In this document: positions 6,774 through 14,714 of the stretch, piece by piece
How the letters are laid out: the number at the start of each line of letters is the position of its first letter
Numbering within the stretch: position 1 is the stretch's first letter
Source of the DNA: an uncultured Candidatus Saccharibacteria bacterium
GTDB taxonomy: Bacteria > Patescibacteriota > Saccharimonadia > Saccharimonadales > Saccharimonadaceae
NCBI GenBank assembly: GCA_946548715.1
Contig: CAMNPZ010000006.1
Coordinates: 1-50,492 of the forward strand
Reading direction: 5' to 3'
Length of the DNA: 50,492 nucleotides
Position numbers and translations under genes: made by a program
The notes under the pieces: generated by a model
The model's database searches: none
Told to the model about the DNA's origin: nothing
Seen by the model: only the letters and a program-made list of their open reading frames with translations

Positions 6774-6782
6774 TGTTATAAT
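6774..6782 (+). promoter_or_regulatory. Extended -10 box, leaderless architecture (femAB-like gene)
   Basis: TG-T-TATAAT; the ATG at 6790 follows after seven bases. An ATG at 6784 is only one base away and would lie upstream of the likely transcription start. Confidence 0.65.
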
Positions 6783-6789
6783 AATGACA

Positions 6790-7725
6790 ATGAACATACC
6801 AATTACACAATCTGAGGCGTGGCACAAACTCCAGAAAGCTCTAGGTGAACAGAGTTTTATTGAATCCAATAAGGACTATTCTTACTTAGCTATTCTCAAA
6901 CACACCCCAGTAGGGAACTACCTTTATTGCCCATATGGCCCATGTTACGAAACAAAGCAGGGTTATCAGCAATCAATCGATTCTCTCACCAAGCTAGCCA
7001 GGGAACATCGAGCCATTTTTATCCGCATCGAACCTCAAGATCCTACATTCAAATCATACGCACCAAAATCCGCCAAGAAGACCAAAGACCTAAACCCCAA
7101 AGAAACCTGGCTCCTTTCACTCGAAGGGACAGATGACGAGCTCAGGGCTAAATTGCCCTCACGGCTACTCCGATATTATAAGTCCGCCTCGAAGAAGGGA
7201 ATTACCATAGAAAAATCTCGCAATCCTGATGACATCCGCCATCTAGTCAATCTACAGGCCGCCATGGCAAAAGAAAAGGGAATCAGTATTTTTTCCGAAA
7301 AATACCTCAAAACCGAGCTGAGCCAACCGTTCGCCACATTGTATTTGGCTAAGTATCATGACTCAGATACTAACAAGGAAGATATCATTGCGGCTGGGCT
7401 CGTATTTGATGATGATATCACAAGGTATAATCTCCAAGGCGCCCAATCCGACCAGGGCAGGAAACTGCATGCTACCGGAATTTTAACCAATCAACTCATT
7501 CTCGACGCGAAAGCAAAAGGTCTCAAAACCTTCGATTTCTGGGGTATCGCCCCAGAAGGAGCTCCCTCCAATCACCCCTGGGCTGGCTTCACGAATTTCA
7601 AGAAAACCTTTGCTGGCTACGAGCAAGATTACGCCGGCACCTATGACATCGTCCTAAAGCCAGCCAAATACAAGCTTTACCAGTCCACTCGCAAACTCAA
7701 CCGCATTCTCAGGAAAGCAAAATAG
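6790..7725 (+). CDS. FemAB/FemX-like peptidoglycan-bridge aminoacyltransferase
   Basis: A 311-residue protein with a split GNAT (FemAB) layout. The C-terminal signature FDFWGIAPEGAPSNHPWAGF followed by NFKKTFAGYEQDYAGTYDIVL is characteristic of FemX/FmhB-type enzymes, which add amino acids from aminoacyl-tRNA to the lipid II stem peptide at the inner membrane face. The N-terminal half (YLYCPYGPCY, IFIRIEPQDP) fits too. The length is shorter than staphylococcal FemA/B (about 420) because the tRNA-binding coiled coil is missing, as in FemX of lactobacilli. I start at 6790 rather than 6784 because of the -10 position. It is separated by two bases from the following ATPase gene, so the pair forms an operon. 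Confidence 0.85.
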   Translation: MNIPITQSEAWHKLQKALGEQSFIESNKDYSYLAILKHTPVGNYLYCPYGPCYETKQGYQQSIDSLTKLAREHRAIFIRIEPQDPTFKSYAPKSAKKTKDLNPKETWLLSLEGTDDELRAKLPSRLLRYYKSASKKGITIEKSRNPDDIRHLVNLQAAMAKEKGISIFSEKYLKTELSQPFATLYLAKYHDSDTNKEDIIAAGLVFDDDITRYNLQGAQSDQGRKLHATGILTNQLILDAKAKGLKTFDFWGIAPEGAPSNHPWAGFTNFKKTFAGYEQDYAGTYDIVLKPAKYKLYQSTRKLNRILRKAK

Positions 7726-7727
7726 CC

Positions 7728-10304
7728 ATGAATCTGCAAGGTCTCACGTTGGCGCAAGTCGAATCCAAAATCCGCGAAGGCAAAGTTAATCATGTCCCGC
7801 ATAAGCAACATAATACCATCACGAGAATCATTCTCAAGAATACCCTCACTATTTTTAATCTCGTCAACCTTGTCCTTGCTATCATGGTTCTCCTCGTTGG
7901 CTCTTACAAAAACCTCCTCTTTATTATCATCGCCATAGCTAACACTCTAATCAGCATCATTAACGAAATTCGCGCCAAGCACACTATCGACAAACTCAAA
8001 CTCATCTCTGAGCAAAATCCCACCGTCATCAGGGAAGGCAAAACAATCCAAATCCCCGCCGAAGATCTCGTGGAGGGTGATCTCGTCATTTTTAGTCTCG
8101 GCGACCAAATTATCGTCGATGCAAGAGTGGAAGCGGGTACCGTAGAAGTTAACGAATCCTACATTACTGGCGAACAGCGTAGCGTTGCAAAAAACCAAGG
8201 CGATAAGCTCATCTCCGGTTCCTTCGTGGTCTCTGGCACCTGCAAAGCCACCGTCACCGCTGTTGGTGCCAAATCCGAAATCGCCAAGCTCGAGCAAAAT
8301 GCCCATACCATCAAAACTGCCAACAGTAAGCTCTTTAGCCTCATGAATAACATCGTCAAATATATCAGCTTCGCTCTTATCCCAATCGGCGCCCTCCTCC
8401 TCTGGTCACGCTTTCGCGTGGAAAATACTACTACCGAAATTGCGGTTACAAGCACCGTCGCAGCCCTAATTAATATGATACCAGAAGGTCTCATTCTCCT
8501 TACCTCAAGCGTTCTCGCTCTCGCCACCATTAGGCTAAGCAAGAAAAAGGTCCTTGTTCAAGACCTCTACTCTATCGAAACCCTCGCTCGCGTCGACACT
8601 ATCGCTCTCGACAAAACCGGTACACTCACCACCGGCAATATGACCGTCCATGATTTTATCTTACCAGATGGTACCACGCTCGACAAACCCTCCAAATCGC
8701 CAACCCCCGCCGAAAAATCCTTCCTGAGCGCATTAAACGCCATCCTAAGCCACCAGACTGCCGAAAACGCAACCACAACCGCTTTGAAACGAAAGTTCCT
8801 CAAAACAGCAAAATCTGAGCCCACAGAGCAAATCCTCGAAACCATCAGTTTCTCCTCCGAGCGCAAGCATTCCGGCATTAAGACAAAAGACGCTACCTAT
8901 CTCCTCGGTGCCATCGATTTTGTCACCGACGACCCTGCCATTATTAAGCAAGTAAAAGATGCCTCCGGCCCCTACCGCACCCTAGCAGTGATAAAGCATG
9001 AAAGCATATCTGAGGAGGCCAAAAATGGCTTATCGAAGGGGGTTCGGAATATGCCAGAAAACGTTCATTCGAGACCGTCCGCGACTAACGAGGAGCGGGT
9101 TGAGCGAGCTCGCCCCGTAACGACCGCTGTAGGAGCCGAGCAAGCAGAAAGTTTACTTTCTGCGTCGAGGCGACGCCCAGCGGACGACTTATGGTCGACG
9201 GGCGAGAGCGAGCGAGTCGAGAATGAACCGTTTTTGGCATATTCCGACCAGCTTCTAGGTTTCATCCGTCTCGAAGACGAAATTCGCCCCGACGCCAAGC
9301 AAATCATCGACTATTTCTATGATAATAATATCGACGTCAAAATCATCTCCGGCGACGACCTCGACTCGGTAAGGGGCATCGCCTCCCGTGTCGGCATCAA
9401 AGACCTAAAAGGCCTCAACCTCTCCGACGAGCCCAGGCCGAACTACAATAAACTTGTCAAAGACTACTCCATCTTTACCCGTGTCACTCCGAGTCAAAAG
9501 AAAGAGCTTATCAAAGCTCTCAAGAAACAGGGAAGCACCGTCGCCATGACCGGCGACGGTGTTAATGATATTCTTGCCATGAAAGAGGCCGACGTCAGCC
9601 TCGCCATCGGCGAAGGCTCCGACGCCGCCCGCCGTTCCGCCAAAATGGTTCTCCTCAGTTCTGATTTTTCGGCAGTCCCAAGCATCATCGACGAGGGGCG
9701 CCAATCCATCAACAATCTCGAACGCTCCACTGCTCTCTTCCTCACGAAGACCATCTACGCTTCCATCCTTGCTGTCATCTTTGTCTTCCTCCCATTTAAC
9801 TATCCCTTTACGCCCATCGAAATGTCTCTTCTAAACTTCGCCTGTATCGGCTTCCCAGGCCTCGTTTTGGCTCTCGAGAAAAACACTGACCGTATCAAAA
9901 ACCGCTTCATTCGCAACATTCTTACCTATTCCTTCCCAGTCGGACTTACTGTTTCCATCTGTATGGCAGCTCTATCCATTGTTTCTCATCTTCAAGGCTT
10001 CACTCACCACGAGCTTACCACAATATCTGTTTTTGTGACTTTTACCATCGATTTAATCCTCATCTACTGGCTTTCTCGCCCGCTTACCCCGCTCCGCGCC
10101 GGTCTATTTTTCACAATTATCGGTATCATGGTTGCCGCCTTCGCTATTCCATTAATCCGTGAATTCTTCGAATTTGTCATCCTAAGCCCTGCCAATCTCA
10201 TCGTTCTTGGCGCTACTATCGTCGGCGGCCTCATCCTCTTCTTCCTCTTAAAAACCCTTATGTCTTGTCTCAGCAACCGCCTCCTCGGCCCCTCCAATCT
10301 CTAG
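7728..10304 (+). CDS. P-type cation-transport ATPase (CtpE-like) with in-frame insertion
   Basis: An 858-residue P-type ATPase. Motifs: A-domain TGE (about residues 147-149), M4 motif PEGL, phosphorylation site DKTGTLT (Asp about 295), TGDGVND (about 608-614) and a C-terminal bundle of membrane helices. The arrangement and lack of N-terminal metal-binding domains resemble mycobacterial CtpE, implicated in calcium uptake; the ion here is inferred. Between the nucleotide-binding domain (ending near EEAKNGLSK) and the conserved LLGFIRLEDEIRPDAK segment lies an insertion of about 70 residues encoded by palindromic element C2 (9041-9249). It is nearly the same element as C1 in valS and read in the same frame. 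The gene follows the FemAB-like gene by two bases. Confidence 0.9.
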   Translation: MNLQGLTLAQVESKIREGKVNHVPHKQHNTITRIILKNTLTIFNLVNLVLAIMVLLVGSYKNLLFIIIAIANTLISIINEIRAKHTIDKLKLISEQNPTVIREGKTIQIPAEDLVEGDLVIFSLGDQIIVDARVEAGTVEVNESYITGEQRSVAKNQGDKLISGSFVVSGTCKATVTAVGAKSEIAKLEQNAHTIKTANSKLFSLMNNIVKYISFALIPIGALLLWSRFRVENTTTEIAVTSTVAALINMIPEGLILLTSSVLALATIRLSKKKVLVQDLYSIETLARVDTIALDKTGTLTTGNMTVHDFILPDGTTLDKPSKSPTPAEKSFLSALNAILSHQTAENATTTALKRKFLKTAKSEPTEQILETISFSSERKHSGIKTKDATYLLGAIDFVTDDPAIIKQVKDASGPYRTLAVIKHESISEEAKNGLSKGVRNMPENVHSRPSATNEERVERARPVTTAVGAEQAESLLSASRRRPADDLWSTGESERVENEPFLAYSDQLLGFIRLEDEIRPDAKQIIDYFYDNNIDVKIISGDDLDSVRGIASRVGIKDLKGLNLSDEPRPNYNKLVKDYSIFTRVTPSQKKELIKALKKQGSTVAMTGDGVNDILAMKEADVSLAIGEGSDAARRSAKMVLLSSDFSAVPSIIDEGRQSINNLERSTALFLTKTIYASILAVIFVFLPFNYPFTPIEMSLLNFACIGFPGLVLALEKNTDRIKNRFIRNILTYSFPVGLTVSICMAALSIVSHLQGFTHHELTTISVFVTFTIDLILIYWLSRPLTPLRAGLFFTIIGIMVAAFAIPLIREFFEFVILSPANLIVLGATIVGGLILFFLLKTLMSCLSNRLLGPSNL
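9041..9249 (+). repeat. Palindromic element copy C2, in frame in the P-type ATPase gene
   Basis: About 209 bp including arms. The left arm (GGTTCGGAATATGCC, then AGAAAACGTTCATTCGAGA) pairs with the right arm (TCGAGAATGAACCGTTTTTG, then GCATATTCCGACC). The interior is nearly identical to C1, including GCAGAAAGT-TT-ACTTTCTGC and GAGGCGACGCCCAGCGGA. The left arm is preceded by GGGGGTTCGG, a junction also seen at the left of B1 and B2 in the same frame. The right arm continues directly into conserved ATPase sequence, so the left arm may be an inverted copy of the host flank. Confidence 0.92.
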
Positions 10305-10315
10305 CCACAAGGTAT

Positions 10316-10341
10316 TAAAAAGCCACCCCATATGGGTGGCT
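10316..10341 (-). terminator. Rho-independent terminator of orphan gene
   Basis: A perfect stem AGCCACCC/GGGTGGCT, with AAAAA on its left giving a U-tract for leftward transcription. It may also weakly stop the ATPase transcript. Confidence 0.85.
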
Positions 10342-10366
10342 GGTTTGCAGTTACGTGGCTATGTGC

Positions 10367-10684
10367 TCAGGCGGATGTACAGTCGCGCAGCTTTTGGAAA
10401 GCCTTTTCCAATTCGCTGTTATCGCAGACCACTTCGACTTTGCACTCGATGTGCTCGGCGATTTTCAGCAACTTTGCTAACGTGCTGATATCCCTGAGTC
10501 GCAACTCCTGACACTCCTCCAGAGACAAAAGGTAATCTCGTCTGACTTTCCAGCCAGAGTCATCGAGCTCGACGTCGACTTCGCACTCATCCAGGATGGT
10601 AATTTCGCCGGAATCGTATACGCAAAGCGTCACCACAAAGTTCCTCAATTTGCCTTCCTGTAAGGTTCGTTCGTTTCTCTCCAT
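10367..10684 (-). CDS. Small orphan protein, 105 residues
   Basis: Not recognised. The product is acidic, 105 residues, with an N-terminal strand-rich part (FVVTLCVYDSGEITILDECE) and Leu/Glu-rich helical segments (YLLSLEECQELRL; TLAKLLKIAEHIE), ending LEKAFQKLRDCTSA. I chose the ATG at 10684 because AAAGGGGG lies seven bases upstream; the longer frame would start at or upstream of the promoter. It has its own promoter (TTGACA, 17 bp, TAGAAT) and terminator, the same stand-alone design as the orphan genes at 1262, 5745 and 49625. The products do not obviously resemble each other. Confidence 0.7.
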   Translation of the reverse strand: MERNERTLQEGKLRNFVVTLCVYDSGEITILDECEVDVELDDSGWKVRRDYLLSLEECQELRLRDISTLAKLLKIAEHIECKVEVVCDNSELEKAFQKLRDCTSA

Positions 10685-10730
10685 CTTTATTCCCCCTTTC
10701 TGAAGTGTAAGAAAAACGCAACCAAATATA

Positions 10731-10759
10731 ATTCTAACACAAAATATAAATAATGTCAA
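10731..10759 (-). promoter_or_regulatory. Consensus promoter of orphan gene at 10684
   Basis: On the - strand TTGACA (10754-10759), 17-bp spacer, TAGAAT (10731-10736). Confidence 0.75.
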
Positions 10760-10837
10760 GCATACATTGGGGGTACTACTGTATCAAATGAAAAAGAAAT
10801 AAAAGTAGCTTTCGATAATCAACTTTGGTCATAAATG

Positions 10838-10846
10838 TGCTAAAAT
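10838..10846 (+). promoter_or_regulatory. Extended -10 promoter
   Basis: TG-C-TAAAAT upstream of the gene at 10872, which also has AAGGAG before its ATG. Confidence 0.5.
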
Positions 10847-10871
10847 TAAACCATAACTAACAAGGAGCAAT

Positions 10872-11828
10872 ATGAACCAAGATAAACCTGAACCAGCAGA
10901 AATAAATGCATCGGCCGATTCGTCAAGCTCAGCCGACAACGCGAAAGTCACTTCCGCTCAAACTTTATCCAGCCTCCAGTCGTCAAAACCCCATAATAGT
11001 AAGCTCCTCATCGCAACTTCCATCTTCTGCGCCATCCTCGCCGTCGCCGGCATCGCCTTCGGCATCTACGGTATGTTCCTTAAACCAGCGTCCACCTGTG
11101 AAACCAACTGTACTGCAATCCCTGACAGTGCCAACGATAACGCTGATACAAAAGGGAACGATAAACAATCAAGTGATTCTGCAATTTCGCCAGTCTCAGT
11201 AGAACAAGCGACAACGCTTTTAGATGAAAAGTACAATTTCAAAAATCGTCAAATGGTTATATTTGACGGTTGGCATAACTACATTAAAAACTTCAATCAA
11301 GCAAATAAGCTTCTTTTGACAATCTATCAAATACAAGATGAACTAGGACAAGCACAGCCGGCTGACGGCGATAAGCCAGTAGTTGTTTACAATATAGGTT
11401 TTGAAGATTTTAAAGCAGCATATGAAAACCTATTTGGAACCGAGGAACAATTAGACAAGAAGGACTATGAGTTAAATGGAGTTTACCTAAATATGGAGTA
11501 TAACAGCGAAGATGATAGTTTTGATATCTATTCAAAAACAGGACTTGGCGGTTATTCTACAATGTCGTTATTAAGAAAAGTTGTAGAAACGATCGGCACT
11601 AATGACGGGTTTAAAGCTATAGTCGCAACTGTTACACTGAATGAAGTGGCATCACAAAGTACAGATGAATTTCTAGGTAAAAGCGGTGATGGGCAAGGGA
11701 ATGAATATTACAATATTATCATGCCAGAAGGCACAGTCAATGAGATACGCGAAAGCCTAGCCGTCTACGAATTCAACTTCATTAAAGAGGGCGACGACTA
11801 CAAGCTAACGACAGTGACAGAACTCTAA
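10872..11828 (+). CDS. Membrane-anchored extracytoplasmic protein, unknown function
   Basis: A 318-residue protein not recognised. A Ser/Ala-rich cytoplasmic N-terminus (about 43 residues) precedes one membrane helix (about residues 44-68, LLIATSIFCAILAVAGIAFG), then a Ser/Asp/Asn-rich linker containing two Cys, and a soluble domain of about 200 residues. The N-terminus lacks an ordinary signal peptide, so it is probably anchored with the C-terminal domain outside. AAGGAG sits seven bases before the ATG. The second half uses more A/T-ending codons than the C-rich N-terminal part, so the outer domain may have a different history. Confidence 0.7.
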   Translation: MNQDKPEPAEINASADSSSSADNAKVTSAQTLSSLQSSKPHNSKLLIATSIFCAILAVAGIAFGIYGMFLKPASTCETNCTAIPDSANDNADTKGNDKQSSDSAISPVSVEQATTLLDEKYNFKNRQMVIFDGWHNYIKNFNQANKLLLTIYQIQDELGQAQPADGDKPVVVYNIGFEDFKAAYENLFGTEEQLDKKDYELNGVYLNMEYNSEDDSFDIYSKTGLGGYSTMSLLRKVVETIGTNDGFKAIVATVTLNEVASQSTDEFLGKSGDGQGNEYYNIIMPEGTVNEIRESLAVYEFNFIKEGDDYKLTTVTEL

Positions 11829-11836
11829 TAAAAAAT

Positions 11837-11866
11837 AAAAAAGAGTCCCACAAGGGCTCTTTTTTA
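11837..11866. terminator. Bidirectional terminator
   Basis: AAGAG-T-CCC / GGG-CTCTT stem flanked by A-runs on the left and T-runs on the right, between the convergent genes at 10872 and rlmH. Confidence 0.85.
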
Positions 11867-11874
11867 TATAACTA

Positions 11875-12312
11875 TTATTCGTGATGATACTTCCCGCCCA
11901 TCGCAATCTGCGAAGCGCGGTATGTTTGCTCCACTGTTATTATTCGCGCCATGATATGAGGAAATACTAATTTCGAGAAACTCCACACAAAATCCGCTTT
12001 CTCACGTACCGATTCAGGGAATCCATATGCCCCACCAATCAGAATCACCACCTCGCGTCCGTTCACGAATGCCCGTGATAATATAGATGAATATTCGCCC
12101 GATGATATATTCTTGCCTCGCTCATCGCAACAAATTACATAGTAGGAGCCCCTCTCAAACGGCCAATCCTCCGACAATCGTCGATTTAGTTTCTCCTCAT
12201 CATGGAATTCCCACCTCAAATCATACGGTTTCCGGAGTCGCTTCTCGTACTCAGCGATCGCCTCCAGCGCCCACCCCGCATTTTTCTTCCCCCCGCATAT
12301 AATCCTAATCAT
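11875..12312 (-). CDS. rlmH: 23S rRNA (pseudouridine1915-N3)-methyltransferase RlmH
   Basis: A 145-residue SPOUT methyltransferase that methylates pseudouridine 1915 in helix 69 of 23S rRNA. Family signatures: VILIGGAYGFPESV (SAM-binding knot) and the C-terminal SKLVFPHIMARIITVEQTY-RASQIAMGGKYHHE region. The length matches the family (about 155). I start at 12312 (MIRIICGGKKN), not 18 codons earlier, because the extended -10 box lies six bases upstream of this ATG and the shorter product matches the family N-terminus. Leaderless transcription is therefore predicted. Confidence 0.95.
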   Translation of the reverse strand: MIRIICGGKKNAGWALEAIAEYEKRLRKPYDLRWEFHDEEKLNRRLSEDWPFERGSYYVICCDERGKNISSGEYSSILSRAFVNGREVVILIGGAYGFPESVREKADFVWSFSKLVFPHIMARIITVEQTYRASQIAMGGKYHHE

Positions 12313-12318
12313 ATTCTC

Positions 12319-12327
12319 ATTATAGCA
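12319..12327 (-). promoter_or_regulatory. Extended -10 box, leaderless architecture (rlmH)
   Basis: On the - strand TG-C-TATAAT, six bases, ATG at 12312. Confidence 0.75.
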
Positions 12328-12338
12328 GACTCTAAGTG

Positions 12339-13298
12339 CTAGAAATTCGCAAAGTACTGAGACCAATGCGTCTTATAATGTGTATCCGCATCGAAGTAAT
12401 ACCCCACCGACAACTTCGTGAAATCCGGATTCAGGATATTCGCTCGGTGTGCTTCCGAATTCATCCAGGCCGCCACCGTCGTCTCTGGCGACACCGCCGA
12501 CGAACCGACGACCAAGTTCTCGCCTTCAACATAAGTTGCATTTTTATCTGGTGCTTCGCATGCTGTATCCCAGGATGTTCCGTCCGGTCGGGTATGTGAA
12601 TAATTCGCTACTAACTCACGCGCCCGCAGCTCTGCTGCATCGGCGCAAGTTTCTCCCCAGGTTAATTTCTCGAGGCCATTCCGTACCCGCTCCTGATTGA
12701 CCAGCGACAATACCTCGTATTCCCATCGCAATTTCGGCGATTCCACCACTGTCACTAGAATCGTATCGCGGCGCGTTCCGTCGTAGGTGCCGGCCGTAAT
12801 CGTAGTTGTTCCTGTCCCAGTAATAAGAGGGAATCGACACGTGTCGGAAGAATACCCCAGCCACGTCCGCGCCCCCGTATAAAAGCCCGAAATCACCTCA
12901 GGATTACTAGTCTGCCAATACATCTCGCCAAGACCCGACAAATCACCCCCTACGCAAATATCAAAATCTGCCGTCTCATACATCGAAATCGCATCCTCTC
13001 CCCAGAGCTCTCCATCTGGCACTGGAGTAGAATCCACACCAGTCACCGTATGTACCGAAGTTACGTACGCCTTCTGTGCATCCGTCAAGTTCGCCTCGGT
13101 ATTGCTTTCTGCATCAATCAGCTCTGGCGCCTCGATTTTCTCCTCCACGTCATCGCTCCACTCGCCCACTACCTTGAAATCCATTCCGCCGTTCAACAGA
13201 ATCGCTCCAGCAATCAACACCCCAGCAATCAAAATCGCCGCCGCATTCAGCGAGAGCAGAATCGTCATCTTAGTTTGTTTAAGACCTGCGGCTACCAT
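12339..13298 (-). CDS. CAP/SCP-domain surface protein with Ig-like module
   Basis: A 319-residue exported protein. One N-terminal membrane helix (about residues 12-34) is followed by an Asp/Glu/Ala-rich linker, an Ig-like segment (WQTSNPEVISGF ... GTTTITAGTYDG) and a C-terminal CAP domain (about residues 195-319). CAP hallmarks are LVNQERVRNGL, YSHTRPDGTSW, GENLVVG and HRANILNPDF. Bacterial CAP proteins of this kind occur on the cell surface or spore coat; catalytic activity is unproven. Its start overlaps the end of the upstream 7TM gene by 20 bases, so the two are translationally coupled. Confidence 0.88.
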   Translation of the reverse strand: MVAAGLKQTKMTILLSLNAAAILIAGVLIAGAILLNGGMDFKVVGEWSDDVEEKIEAPELIDAESNTEANLTDAQKAYVTSVHTVTGVDSTPVPDGELWGEDAISMYETADFDICVGGDLSGLGEMYWQTSNPEVISGFYTGARTWLGYSSDTCRFPLITGTGTTTITAGTYDGTRRDTILVTVVESPKLRWEYEVLSLVNQERVRNGLEKLTWGETCADAAELRARELVANYSHTRPDGTSWDTACEAPDKNATYVEGENLVVGSSAVSPETTVAAWMNSEAHRANILNPDFTKLSVGYYFDADTHYKTHWSQYFANF

Positions 13299-14619
13299 TC
13301 TCGACCACTACCGCCATTAAGTTTACAATCATTTCTATCTCAGTCAAATCCTGACGGCTCAGGCTAGTCTTCGTTAGGGGTTTTCCGATAATCATTTGCC
13401 CAATCACATCACCATTTGTATTTGTTAGTACTCCCACTCGCGAAATTTCAGCCGTCTGCATCTCTCTTGTTTTTGGCACCACCTGCCAAATCCCCTTCTC
13501 CGGCTTTCGCAACTTCTCGATCTCCTCAAGTGCAGTTGCCGTCATCCGAAAATCATCCGACCCGTAGAAACGCCCATTGACCAAGAACCCCACATTATCA
13601 AAATGCATATGTTCCGCCAAGAACCCCGCCATCTCACGCAAGTCAATCTGTTTGCGGTTCAGGGCCGTGATCTTCTTTACGATATAAACGATATTGATTT
13701 GTTTCGTCATTACCCAAGATTTCGTCAATGCAAAAATCTCCGAAATCGCCGGTGTCAGTAATAATACTATCGCAATCATGATAAAGTTAAGCAGTATCAC
13801 CTGGAACGAAGGATTCGCAATCTTAAACAGCGCCGAGAAAATCAAGTGAAAAATCAACAGATACACAATTAACGCGCTCCCCATTACCACAACGTAGGAC
13901 ATCACCCGAAGCCAACTTGCCTTCAAAGTAATCATCTTGAACCGCAAAATCGCATAATAAAAACCGATAATCACCAGTCCAATCGTCAGCGGTCCCACCC
14001 AAATCAAATCATATCGTGTTGGCGGCAGAATAATATCAAATATCAGCGACAAAAACCCAGCTACCGAAAGCCCGATTAGGAAAAACAGCAATCCCTTTCG
14101 TGTTTGTTTACTTTTTTCATGCCTAATCTGATGAATCAAAAACGCACAAAACGCCGGCGTAATTGTGCAGAAGAACAGTGCATAAGCCACATAAAATCCT
14201 CGTCCGAAATCAATCGCAATCGAGTTTCCCGCATTGCTCAAAACAATCTCAGAATAAAGCACCGAAGGGTCATATGCGAACACCGTAAATAGTGCCACCC
14301 CAGCTATTCCAAACAAAGTCGTCACGATTTTCCCAATCTTGTATTTCCAGGAAATATAGCCAAGTAGCGCCACATCCATTAATATCGCCCCACCGTATAT
14401 TCCTCCCACTAAGTAGGGTGCGTTCGTTCGCTGTATTTCGCCGTTCCGAAGCGACAAGAACACCGAAATCGACATCCCCCAGATAGCCGCCCCAATTGCG
14501 GCCGCCAAAAACCACAAACTCCGCGGTTTCTCTCCCTTTGGGCTACCAAGCACCAACGCCAGCGCCGCCATCACCGTCAAAACTGCGACGATAATCACTA
14601 AGATATTCAATAAATGCAC
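13279..14619 (-). CDS. 7TM receptor-like membrane protein with GAF-like tail, no kinase
   Basis: A 446-residue protein with about 8-9 hydrophobic helices in the first 300 residues, resembling the 7TM extracellular sensing region of some histidine kinases, followed by a soluble region (about 315-446) that looks GAF-like (VGFLVNGRFYG ... RVGVLTNTNGDVIGQMIIG). No HisKA or ATPase domain follows, so it is not a complete kinase. It starts with GTG behind a perfect ribosome site AAAGGAGGTGA. It is coupled to the CAP-protein gene, suggesting a role in surface or envelope sensing. The assignment rests on topology and short motifs only. Confidence 0.6.
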   Translation of the reverse strand: MHLLNILVIIVAVLTVMAALALVLGSPKGEKPRSLWFLAAAIGAAIWGMSISVFLSLRNGEIQRTNAPYLVGGIYGGAILMDVALLGYISWKYKIGKIVTTLFGIAGVALFTVFAYDPSVLYSEIVLSNAGNSIAIDFGRGFYVAYALFFCTITPAFCAFLIHQIRHEKSKQTRKGLLFFLIGLSVAGFLSLIFDIILPPTRYDLIWVGPLTIGLVIIGFYYAILRFKMITLKASWLRVMSYVVVMGSALIVYLLIFHLIFSALFKIANPSFQVILLNFIMIAIVLLLTPAISEIFALTKSWVMTKQINIVYIVKKITALNRKQIDLREMAGFLAEHMHFDNVGFLVNGRFYGSDDFRMTATALEEIEKLRKPEKGIWQVVPKTREMQTAEISRVGVLTNTNGDVIGQMIIGKPLTKTSLSRQDLTEIEMIVNLMAVVVENGSRRS

Positions 14620-14645
14620 CTTAAGTCACCTCCTTTTATGTCTCA

Positions 14646-14654
14646 ATTATACCA
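14646..14654 (-). promoter_or_regulatory. Extended -10 promoter of the 7TM/CAP operon
   Basis: On the - strand TG-G-TATAAT, then a short leader holding AAAGGAGGTGA before the GTG start at 14619. Confidence 0.65.
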
Positions 14655-14672
14655 CAAGCGTCCACGAAACAT

Positions 14673-14701
14673 AAAAAAAGGCCCGTGCAACACGAGCCTT
14701 T
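14673..14701 (-). terminator. Rho-independent terminator
   Basis: AAAGGCCCGTG/CACGAGCCTTT stem with one mismatch and a T-run in the leftward direction, after the methyltransferase gene. Confidence 0.85.
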
Positions 14702-14714
14702 GAGAAGGGGGTGC

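Noticed and set aside
6300-6780. Possible tmRNA (GGATTTCGACA near 6347 and GCAAAC near 6708)
   Set aside because: The 5' motif does not match the tmRNA consensus, there is no T-loop or CCA end downstream, and the frame after GCAAAC does not give a typical tag.
6300-6780. Replication origin
   Set aside because: Only two DnaA boxes, dnaA is not adjacent, and strand composition does not switch at this point.
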